Source: a virus
DNA: 20,985 nt
IMG/VR virus record: IMGVR_UViG_3300025128_000427
Location: 1-20,985 of that record
Reading direction: 5' to 3' (one strand)
Positions 14,533 through 20,985 of the stretch are shown here, piece after piece (position 1 is the stretch's first letter; each line of letters starts with the position of its first letter). The position numbers were made by a program, and so were the translations under genes. A model generated the notes under the pieces. It searched no databases. It saw only the letters and a program-made list of their open reading frames with translations, and had not been told where the DNA came from.

Positions 14533-15114
14533 TTATGTTCCAGCTACAGGACCTCTGTAAGCGTGCTCATTGATTATTACAACCAAATTTGCATTATTCG
14601 CTGTGAGATCCCCGTTAATATCATCTTGAACCGCACCCATAATCTTGAGCTGAAGCCCTTGAGTGGTGTTTATTGTGCTTGAATCAAGCTCCCGAGTGCT
14701 TACGCCCGTTGTTGTACTACCGCCAATACCGTCTGTGTCTGCATTTCTGCCTACACAAGTTACTGCTGAGGCACCATCTGCTTGTATTACAAACATTTGG
14801 TTAGGGTCGTCATAGATATATGCTTCTATGGCGCCACTTCCGAGTGCAGTCGTATCCGCTGGGTAATAATTCTTAAAGGTCGGGGTGCCGTCAGATGCAA
14901 CATAGTAGCAATGTGAAAATACGCCAACAAGGTTAGCAGAACTAGCTGCTGCCCTATTGATATAACCACCTGCGAATATAACTAAATCACCTTGAAAGAT
15001 GTTTGTGTCGTATCCAGAGGGAGAAATGTTGTATTTGTTTGCTTCTTGTACAGCCGAACCAACATTAAGACCTTTGTACGGACGAAGCCCGAAGGCTTTA
15101 TCTACGTTAGCCAT
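14533..15114 (-). CDS. Head-associated structural protein, probably decoration, 193 residues
   Basis: It begins MANVDKAFGLRPYKGLNVGS and continues as a Gly/Ala/Thr-rich beta protein with NIFQGDLVIFAGGYINRAAA, VGVFSHCYYV and DDPNQMFVIQADG. It directly precedes the capsid gene with an 10-base gap, a usual place for a head decoration protein. That role is inferred from position and composition. AGGAG lies 10 bases before the ATG. Confidence 0.82.
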   Translation of the reverse strand: MANVDKAFGLRPYKGLNVGSAVQEANKYNISPSGYDTNIFQGDLVIFAGGYINRAAASSANLVGVFSHCYYVASDGTPTFKNYYPADTTALGSGAIEAYIYDDPNQMFVIQADGASAVTCVGRNADTDGIGGSTTTGVSTRELDSSTINTTQGLQLKIMGAVQDDINGDLTANNANLVVIINEHAYRGPVAGT

Positions 15115-15164
15115 TTATTTAGTCTCCTAAATAACGATGAATTATTAATATTACCGATAAAAGA

Positions 15165-15659
15165 TTAGTTGTCGTCAACTGCTCTCTTACCGCCCAAAGT
15201 TACACGAGTTTGTCGATTTGGTTTTGAAACCGACATGGAGGGGTGCGAGCCGTCTCTAAAGTAGTCGTTATCAACAGCGTCCATTTGTCCTTCAGTTCTT
15301 GAATCAAAATGGTGTTGCCGTTCTTTTACGGTTTCTTCAGGTATACGAGCTAATATCAGCCCTCCTACCCCAATACATCCTGCGTGTTTGCCGTCTTCAA
15401 TGGTGGGAGCTTCAAAGTCCGGATATTCGTCTGCTCTCACAGGTTCGTATCCTTCACGGAGTCTTGCTGACATGTTTTTTGTGTCGGCTTGTCCGCGGAC
15501 CTCTGTTCTTACCCATCTATGTCGATAGCCTTCAGGGGCTGGGGGTGCATCCAATGCGGATGGTGGAGACCAAGGTCTACGTCGAGATTGTTTTTCTCGG
15601 GTATCGGTCCCGCGTGAAGCTCGAGTTGTTTCTTTTACGTCTGTTGTGGTTTTATCCAT
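15165..15659 (-). CDS. Conserved-looking head-region protein of unknown function, 164 residues
   Basis: The first 40 residues are charged and disordered (KQSRRRPWSPPSALD). The core is PPAPEGYRHRWVRTEVRGQA, MSARLREGYEPVRADEYPDF, then IGVGGLILARIPEETVKERQ and DAVDNDYFRD, ending in a basic tail. I recall this PEGYRHRW...RADEYPDF pattern next to scaffold genes in marine phages. No enzymatic motif is visible. AAGGAG overlaps the stop region of the scaffold gene, 4 bases away, so the pair is probably co-translated. Confidence 0.82.
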   Translation of the reverse strand: MDKTTTDVKETTRASRGTDTREKQSRRRPWSPPSALDAPPAPEGYRHRWVRTEVRGQADTKNMSARLREGYEPVRADEYPDFEAPTIEDGKHAGCIGVGGLILARIPEETVKERQHHFDSRTEGQMDAVDNDYFRDGSHPSMSVSKPNRQTRVTLGGKRAVDDN

Positions 15660-15662
15660 TTT

Positions 15663-16619
15663 TTACTCCTTCACGTATTTTGCGTACTCTTCTAGTGGCA
15701 CACCTAATTTTTTGGCGATTGCAACCTGTGATGGTGTGAGTCTCACAGTGTTCTTACCGCGCCCTTTTTTCGCGCTGCGCGTTGCAGATGCGACCGTTTG
15801 GGCGGGACGGTTGTCTTGTAAAGTAGCGTCTCCATTAAACTTATGTGGAAACTCCTCCCTTATTCGTTTGTCTATCTCATCATAATACGCGTCTTCCGAT
15901 CCGTCAAACCCTTCTTCTTCGGTTAATGTTCGATGCAATACAAAACTGGTCATGGTCATAGCGGCATCTTTTCCGAACCAATCATTTTTTACTGCCCAGG
16001 CTTCTGCCTTTGGATCAGGCGGCGCGGGAGCCGCTTCCGGAGGAGCTGTTTTTGTTGCTGCGGTTCTTGCAGCCTGTTCTGCTACATTAACCTGTAGTTT
16101 CCTTCTATCGTTCAAGGACTTAAGGTTTTGGGCCTCCACTGCTAATCGAGCCAGTTTTTGTTGAGCGTCTACCTGCTTATCCACTTCATCGTTTTCGGTA
16201 GCCTGTCTTAATTGTTGTTTAGCGGCTTCTGTTTCTGTGGTGATCCTGTTGGCAAACTCCACAATATAATTTCCGTCAAGTGTGGAATTTCTTGTTTTTA
16301 GTTTTGTGTTCTCTGTTTTTACGTTTTGTGCATATTCTGTAGCGGCTTTCTCTCTTCGTTCAGCCTCTCTTAGTTTCCCGGTTAATTTGTTAATCCGGGT
16401 TTTAACGCTTTTACTGTAGCTTTCAAGCTCATCGGGTTTTTCTTGCTCTGCCTCTATGACCTTTACTTGGGGTGTTTGTTCTTCTTCCTTAACCGTTTCT
16501 TGTTCGACTTCGGTTATTATGGCTCCTTCTTGGGGCAGTTCGACGTCGACGGCAGGGCCGGAAACATCCAGGTCCACCATTTTTTCTTCGTCTGTTTTAG
16601 TTAGTTCTTGTGCTGGCAT
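15663..16619 (-). CDS. Capsid scaffolding-like protein
   Basis: This encodes 318 residues. The N-terminus is acidic (VEQETVKEEEQTPQ). Residues about 65-190 form a long charged coiled coil (KTRINKLTGKLREAERREKA, TETEAAKQQLRQATENDEVD). A Pro/Ala linker (APPEAAPAPPDPKA) follows, then a helical domain with WFGKDAAMTMTSFVLHRTLT, and a basic C-terminal helix (KKLGVPLEEYAKYVKE) that could bind capsid protein. Architecture and position between portal and capsid genes fit an internal scaffold. There is no protease domain. GAGGA precedes the ATG. Confidence 0.85.
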   Translation of the reverse strand: MPAQELTKTDEEKMVDLDVSGPAVDVELPQEGAIITEVEQETVKEEEQTPQVKVIEAEQEKPDELESYSKSVKTRINKLTGKLREAERREKAATEYAQNVKTENTKLKTRNSTLDGNYIVEFANRITTETEAAKQQLRQATENDEVDKQVDAQQKLARLAVEAQNLKSLNDRRKLQVNVAEQAARTAATKTAPPEAAPAPPDPKAEAWAVKNDWFGKDAAMTMTSFVLHRTLTEEEGFDGSEDAYYDEIDKRIREEFPHKFNGDATLQDNRPAQTVASATRSAKKGRGKNTVRLTPSQVAIAKKLGVPLEEYAKYVKE

Positions 16620-16634
16620 GATTTAATCCTCATG

Positions 16635-17114
16635 TTAATAATTATGCAGAATTGCTTCTGGGTCGGTTACTTTCGCAATGATTTCGTCATCGTTCAATAT
16701 TTTGACTTCTCCGCCTTCTATTTCAAAGCGAGAGCCGGCATATCGTCCGAACAAAACCCAATCCCCGGCTTCACACCAAGGACCTGTTGGAAATTTGTTT
16801 TCGTCTTGATAAGCGAGTTCACCTGTTTTTAACACATAACCGAGGACCGTGGCTATTTGTTGCCGTTCCACGGTTTTCTCTGTTAAGTATATGCCTCCCT
16901 CTGTGCGGGCTTGGCCGCGGTAGGGAAGAATAAGGATACGCCAACCGGTGGGTTCAGGAAGCTGGCTTAATAGATCAGAAGACAGCTTTTCCGGATTAAG
17001 TTTTTCCTCATCCGTCTTCTTGTTGCCAACTTTTTCATAGGCTTTTTGTAAAGGGGCCTTATTGGCCTCTTCCTGCGCCCACTTTTGTTCAAGGGCGGAA
17101 TTTGCGTCACTCAC
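16635..17114 (-). CDS. GroES-like co-chaperonin (Cpn10 fold)
   Basis: This encodes 159 residues from a GTG start with AGGAG about 9 bases upstream. Residues about 50-150 follow the Cpn10 layout: GWRILILPYRGQARTEGGIY, with GGIYL at 73-77 as the mobile-loop tripeptide region that contacts GroEL; then QIATVLGYVLKTGE, EAGDWVLFGRYAGSRFEIEG, and LNDDEIIAKV. The first 50 residues are an extra charged helical extension absent from bacterial GroES (about 97 residues). By analogy with T4 gp31 it probably works with host GroEL to fold the capsid or another virion protein, which its place beside the scaffold supports. The host-partner role is inferred. Confidence 0.85.
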   Translation of the reverse strand: MSDANSALEQKWAQEEANKAPLQKAYEKVGNKKTDEEKLNPEKLSSDLLSQLPEPTGWRILILPYRGQARTEGGIYLTEKTVERQQIATVLGYVLKTGELAYQDENKFPTGPWCEAGDWVLFGRYAGSRFEIEGGEVKILNDDEIIAKVTDPEAILHNY

Positions 17115-17118
17115 AGGT

Positions 17119-17307
17119 TTAGTCTCCTTGTTTATCTAGTAACGTGTTTATCTCGGTCTTCACATAAGCCAAGGCTTCTGTTTGTCCGGTCAAGTGTCGA
17201 TAATGCTCCCAGTTCTTAACTTCACCGTTAAGCATCATCATTTTTACTCGTTCTTGTTTCTCTTCAACTATTTTTAATAGTTTATAAGCAAAATCTACCG
17301 TGTCAAT
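17119..17307 (-). CDS. Small helical protein, 62 residues, with apparent ATT start
   Basis: The frame IDTVDFAYKLLKIVEEKQER...EINTLLDKQGD is open between an upstream TAA and the stop at 17119. AAGGAGAGAAACT places a good ribosome site about 8 bases before ATT at 17307, and no ATG, GTG or TTG is available in frame until the ATG triplet at 17241. The N-terminal residues fit the helical pattern of the rest, so an ATT start is the simplest reading. The stop is 4 bases before the co-chaperonin GTG. The function is unknown; it is predicted to be a short helical hairpin. Confidence 0.6.
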   Translation of the reverse strand: MDTVDFAYKLLKIVEEKQERVKMMMLNGEVKNWEHYRHLTGQTEALAYVKTEINTLLDKQGD

Positions 17308-17319
17308 AGTTTCTCTCCT

Positions 17320-19530
17320 TTATCCACTATATGTGTTGAAAAAATCGGGATATATTGGGCCCTTTTCTTCTTTTCTTAGTGGGTCCTTGTGCGGGGGCAA
17401 AGGAAAGGGTTCTGGAACAGGATCAAAGTATCTTGGGTCTATTCCGGAAGGGTATAGACCGGATTGAGCTGTTATTGGAATATCGTAGTTATAAGCTGAA
17501 GCGTCCCCTAAATCTAGTCCGCTTATTCCAGATTGAGCTGCTCCCGTTGACACGCCTCCGCTAAAAGGGGTTGTCCCTCCAAACTGTTCAGGGCCCATCA
17601 TATCGTAAGGGCTCACCGATCCGTATGGGCTTGTATAATCCGTATAGGGCGTATAACTGGTTGGAATCGTGTAATTAGGTGCTGGCACTGGTTCAGTAGG
17701 TGTTGTCTCGCCACCGCCTGTTTCGCCACCGCCACCGGTCGCTTGCAGAGCTGCGGCTATTGCAGAGCTAATTGCTCCGCCTTCACCTAAAGCAGCGTCC
17801 AATGCCGCTTGTACTGAAGAATCCACGCCTTCTTGTCCTAAGTATCCTGACTCTGCCATCAAAGCATTGATCTGATCTGCTGTCATATAACCTGAATCCA
17901 ATAGTGCTTGAATATCTTCCATAGACAAACCTTCTCCGGTTTGTCCTGTTTGAGAGGCTGCGATTGCATCCGTGATCATTTGTTGAATAGTGGCTGGGTC
18001 TACGGCCCCCTCTGTAGCCGCCACTATCATGTCTTGTATTTGTTCTGGTGTTAAGCCGTCAGCGATGCCTTGGGCAATCATTTCTTGTATTTCGGCTTCG
18101 GTCAATCCGCCCAGGGACGCAAGAGTGGCTTGTGCATCAGCGATCATTTGTTGAATAGTAGCTGAGTCTACGACTCCGCCTGTAGCGTCAGCAACCATCT
18201 GTTGTATTTGTTCTGGAGTTAAGCCGTCTTTGAGGGCTTGAGTAATCATGTCTCTTATTTCGGTTTCGGTCAATCCGCCTAGCTCTCCAAGACTGGCTTG
18301 AGAATCAGCGATCATTTGTGCAATAACGGCTGGGTCCATACCACCGGCATATTGTTCGATCATAGTCTGTATTTCTGCTGGAGTTAAGCCGTTAGCAAGC
18401 CCGGCATCAATCATGTCTTGTATTTGCTCTGTGGTGAGTATGCTTTTTTGTGTTTCCTCTTGAGCGGCAGCGACCGCTTGCTCAATTGCAGAATTTATAT
18501 CGGCATCGCTCATACTGTCGCCCATGACAGTTTTAATCATGTCTCTAATCTGATCCTCGGTCATGCCTTGAAGCTGCGCGTTAGCAATCATTTGTTGGAG
18601 CACGTCTTCAGTAACATATTGAGATATGTCATAATCCTTTGTGAAGCTTGTCTTGAAGTCGTCGCCCCATAGTTTCATGGCGTCGCCTATTTGATCATCT
18701 ATGTTAAAATCTTGCAAAGCCGCTAGAATAGATGCGTCTACATCCCCTAGTTGAGCATAATCACCTAAACCAAGGTTCCCCAAAGCTGTTTCAATAGCTG
18801 TATCTACATCCTCTTTTTGAGTATAGCCGCCCATAAGTGATTGAAGATAAGGAGATTCTCCCATTTGTTGAAGAATAGGGTCTAAGTATTCTTGTTTTAA
18901 CGTGCCATCTGGGTTGAACCATTCTGTTTCCGTTGGAGTAGTTGCAGGTAAGTTTGGGTCTGTCTGCGGGTTATCCGGTCTGTCTGGTTCCGCAGGTGTT
19001 TTATTATGCGACAGTACAGGTACAGGGTTTTCTTCGGTGCCGCCTCGTAGCATATAGGTTTCCGCTTTATCAACTGAGAGACTGATAACAGGACCGTCGG
19101 GAAAAGACTTTTTGCTATCAACAACTAGCTCACCAATTACATCCCCTTTTTCTAAATCTATTACTTTTACAAAACCTTTGTCTTTTACAAAATAAGGGTG
19201 GCTATAGGAGGAAACAATACTGTCGCCCTCTTCAAAAAAGACCTCACATCTTGGAGAACCTTCAACTCTCTCTACTCGCGTTACTTTTTGGGTGTCTTCT
19301 GAAGTTGCTACTTCGTCACCTACTTTAAGGTCTCCGGCTAGTATCCAATCATTATTTGCCAACTGTATGTGTTCTTCGGGTCGAGCACATTGTTCCCACT
19401 CTTGTAGGAACTTCCACATAGAATAGTCCTCAAAACCAGGGTCCCCTAGCTGTGGTGGGTTTGCCAACCACGCATTTATTTGTTCAGTTGTAAACTGTTC
19501 TGTTCCGGCGTATGGAGGTTTCTCTGGCAT
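17320..19530 (-). CDS. Large virion-associated protein with N-terminal Hint (intein-like) domain and helical repeats
   Basis: This encodes 736 residues. Residues 1-47 are a short leader. Residues 48-176 are a Hint autoprocessing domain. Residues about 180-360 are polar and helical. Residues about 362-529 hold three 56-residue repeats. The end is Gly-rich, then Pro/Tyr-rich (YTIPTSYTPYTDYTSPYGSV) and closes with PIYPDFFNTYSG. There is no signal peptide or membrane segment. The ATG is fused to the portal stop as TAATG with AAAGGA upstream, so it is co-translated with the portal. Position suggests a head or internal virion protein that may be matured by self-cleavage. No protease, lysozyme or tape-measure motif is recognised. 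Confidence 0.85.
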   Translation of the reverse strand: MPEKPPYAGTEQFTTEQINAWLANPPQLGDPGFEDYSMWKFLQEWEQCARPEEHIQLANNDWILAGDLKVGDEVATSEDTQKVTRVERVEGSPRCEVFFEEGDSIVSSYSHPYFVKDKGFVKVIDLEKGDVIGELVVDSKKSFPDGPVISLSVDKAETYMLRGGTEENPVPVLSHNKTPAEPDRPDNPQTDPNLPATTPTETEWFNPDGTLKQEYLDPILQQMGESPYLQSLMGGYTQKEDVDTAIETALGNLGLGDYAQLGDVDASILAALQDFNIDDQIGDAMKLWGDDFKTSFTKDYDISQYVTEDVLQQMIANAQLQGMTEDQIRDMIKTVMGDSMSDADINSAIEQAVAAAQEETQKSILTTEQIQDMIDAGLANGLTPAEIQTMIEQYAGGMDPAVIAQMIADSQASLGELGGLTETEIRDMITQALKDGLTPEQIQQMVADATGGVVDSATIQQMIADAQATLASLGGLTEAEIQEMIAQGIADGLTPEQIQDMIVAATEGAVDPATIQQMITDAIAASQTGQTGEGLSMEDIQALLDSGYMTADQINALMAESGYLGQEGVDSSVQAALDAALGEGGAISSAIAAALQATGGGGETGGGETTPTEPVPAPNYTIPTSYTPYTDYTSPYGSVSPYDMMGPEQFGGTTPFSGGVSTGAAQSGISGLDLGDASAYNYDIPITAQSGLYPSGIDPRYFDPVPEPFPLPPHKDPLRKEEKGPIYPDFFNTYSG
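17944..18447 (-). repeat. Three 168-bp (56-residue) helical repeats
   Basis: Each unit contains GLTE.EI..MI, a helix, DGLTPEQIQ.M, an Ala/Gly linker, VD.ATIQQMIADAQATL and a short loop. Copies cover residues about 362-417, 418-473 and 474-529; the first is the most diverged. The LTPEQIQ.M helix pairs recall EF-hand or UBA-like helix hairpins, but no calcium loop is present. Confidence 0.85.
19003..19389 (-). other. Hint (hedgehog/intein-type) autoprocessing domain, residues 48-176
   Basis: It opens with Cys48 and LANNDWILAGDLKVGDEV, the usual first block. SSYSHPYFV gives the Ser-x-x-His form of the TxxH motif (Ser108, His111). VISLSVDKAETYML and VLSHN supply the last strands and the terminal His175-Asn176. 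The next residue is Lys177, not Cys, Ser or Thr. At about 129 residues it has no room for a homing endonuclease. Known Hint domains ending in HNK tend to cleave rather than splice; cleavage here is an inference. Confidence 0.85.
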
Positions 19531-20985
19531 TATTTTCCTTTAGGTTGGTTCATTTTTTCACGGGAGATAGAGGCTCTGAGCGCTGCGATGTCTTCTTGGC
19601 TTCTCATCTTCTCTTCGTCGGTTTCTTCCCGTACTTCCATTTTTTCTCGCTCAAGGGCTAATTTGTCTTCAGCAATACGTTTATCGTCTTCGTTCTCTTG
19701 TGATCTTATCATAAGTTCCTGTTGTTTCAATTCCAAAACACCTTCGTTATCTTGAGGAAGGTTCATTACTTCATTGATCCTTGGCATAAGTTCTTCCAAT
19801 AGATCCGCTTCCACCTGGGACTTCAATTGTTCCCTAAGAGGGTTAGGCGGCATAGGTTGTGGTGGCATGCCGCCTTGTTGAGCCATCATTTGCTGTTGCT
19901 GCATCATTTGCTGTTCTTGCATTAGCTGTTGTTGTAATTGCGGGTCCTGCTCTGCTAACTGTTGTACTTGTTGTTCCGCTATCTCCTCTGCTTTAAAAGC
20001 AACGTGTTGAAAAATGTCGGTTAGTAAAGAGGTGGCTACAGGAGGGTTCATAGACGCCATTGGATTTTCTAAAAACGTAATGTGCGATTCAATGTGCGCA
20101 TCGTGATCCTGTTCCGGAAACGCCTGCAAAGGAGAGCCCATCAAAGCCGCCGCATTCTCCAACGCCGGACTTGTCGGTTGTGGGGGCGGTGGATCCGGTA
20201 AGAGTAGCGTTTCAATGTTCTGTGAACCAAGGGCCGTGTACATTCGACGATAGGCTTCTTTAATATTGTGTATGTCTGGATTGCTTTGCACCAGTTGCAG
20301 TTCTTGTTGCGCGAGCGAAATTCGTTGGGCAAAAGAGAAAAAGTTTGGATCAGAGACCGGAATAACATCAACGCGACCATCAAAGTCTTGTTGCTTGATC
20401 ATTTGGTCTCCACCAACTACTTGATAAGGATACTCTGGTGGAAGGAACTCTGAGAACACTCTGGCTAATATTCTAAATTCTGTTTTTTGCGCATAGTGCA
20501 GTCGTTTGTGGACCGCGGACATGACCTTGGTCCCCTGTTCCATAAGCGCTAAGGTGGTACCGACTGCCGCTTGATCGTTGCCCTCACCCACTTGCATGTC
20601 GGTAATGGCGGCGAAGCGTTGTCCGGCTTCAACACAAAAACCCATTAATTGAAATAATGTGCCGCTTGGTTCTTTATAAGGTAGGGGCATCAAGGAATCT
20701 TTTAAGGCGCCTCCTGGTGCGTCTACGTCTCTAAATTCTCCGGGTTCTAAAGGCGTTTCGTCGTCTCTTATTCTTATGCCCCGAGCTTTAAAACCGGCGG
20801 GGAGATTGGACAAGGTTCCTGCGTCTATGAGTTGTCTGAGGGCCGCTGTTGCGGTTCTAGAGAGTCCCCCGATCATGTGAATTAAACCAAAGCCGTAGAA
20901 ACCCAGTCCTGGGAGAAATTTGTAGTGTACAAAATAGGTTATTTTGTGTCTAAGTGGATCGTCTTCATAATAGTTACGTCGAATG
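19530..20985 (-). CDS. Portal protein, N-terminus cut by the window edge
   Basis: 484 residues are visible and the frame runs open past the right edge; the ATG at 20876 is internal. Landmarks are ITYFVHYKFLPGLGFYGFGL, LSRTATAALRQLIDAGTLSN, IRIRDDETPLEPGEFRDVDA, SGTLFQLMGFCVEAGQRFAA, a MQVGEGNDQAAVGTTLALME helix and YPYQVVGGDQMIKQQDFDGR. I recall this series from marine phage portal proteins. The C-terminal third has a Gln/Met tract around residues 340-365 of the visible part, a Pro-rich linker and a long charged coiled coil, as expected for a portal barrel or crown extension. It is co-translated with the next gene through TAATG. Confidence 0.9.
   Translation of the reverse strand, partial: IRRNYYEDDPLRHKITYFVHYKFLPGLGFYGFGLIHMIGGLSRTATAALRQLIDAGTLSNLPAGFKARGIRIRDDETPLEPGEFRDVDAPGGALKDSLMPLPYKEPSGTLFQLMGFCVEAGQRFAAITDMQVGEGNDQAAVGTTLALMEQGTKVMSAVHKRLHYAQKTEFRILARVFSEFLPPEYPYQVVGGDQMIKQQDFDGRVDVIPVSDPNFFSFAQRISLAQQELQLVQSNPDIHNIKEAYRRMYTALGSQNIETLLLPDPPPPQPTSPALENAAALMGSPLQAFPEQDHDAHIESHITFLENPMASMNPPVATSLLTDIFQHVAFKAEEIAEQQVQQLAEQDPQLQQQLMQEQQMMQQQQMMAQQGGMPPQPMPPNPLREQLKSQVEADLLEELMPRINEVMNLPQDNEGVLELKQQELMIRSQENEDDKRIAEDKLALEREKMEVREETDEEKMRSQEDIAALRASISREKMNQPKGK

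Noticed and set aside
19003-19389. Standard splicing intein with homing endonuclease
   Set aside because: The domain is only about 129 residues, has no endonuclease motifs, and is followed by Lys where splicing needs Cys, Ser or Thr.

Overview
The window looks like the late (virion and lysis) region of a tailed double-stranded DNA phage, probably marine. Every convincing gene lies on the minus strand, so transcription runs from the right end to the left. Genes are tightly packed, and many neighbours share 1 to 4 bases through TAATG, TGATG or ATGA junctions. Several proteins resemble families I recall from environmental marine phage genomes: the portal, the major capsid protein, a tail fibre with the N-terminus ATYVNDLRLKEI, and two adaptor-like proteins. 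No integrase, terminase, polymerase or tRNA is visible. The host cannot be named from the sequence. A podovirus-like virion is an inference from two adaptor-like genes and the absence of a tape-measure protein.

Head module (right end to about 13,530). A portal protein, cut by the right edge, is followed by a 736-residue protein that carries an intein-like Hint domain near its N-terminus and a helical repeat array. Next come a 62-residue protein with a possible non-canonical start, a GroES-like co-chaperonin, a coiled-coil scaffold-like protein, two small virion-type proteins and the major capsid protein. A UUCG-loop terminator follows the capsid gene.

Connector and tail module (13,420 to 4,657). 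A short leader with interlocking inverted repeats precedes small virion proteins, two adaptor-like proteins, a protein with a tandemly duplicated domain, a Rossmann-like protein of unknown role, a 22-residue-repeat protein, and a 1020-residue tail fibre. The fibre has about 42 copies of a 17-residue repeat and a C-terminal peptidase S74 chaperone domain.

Accessory and lysis module (4,654 to the left edge). A 2OG-Fe(II) oxygenase-like protein is followed by three very small membrane proteins, two of which are separated only by an in-frame TAG. Then come a thermonuclease and two exported low-complexity proteins. The first exported protein has a Thr/Asn repeat stalk and a six-cysteine C-terminal domain. 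The second has a nidogen-like domain, CPGY-type cysteine motifs and a Glu/Tyr/Val repeat, and runs off the left edge. Signal peptides on two consecutive phage genes are unusual and suggest action in the periplasm or on the host surface.

The points most worth a second look are the Hint domain beside the portal, the exported repeat-protein pair, the TAG-split small membrane gene, and the phage-encoded co-chaperonin.
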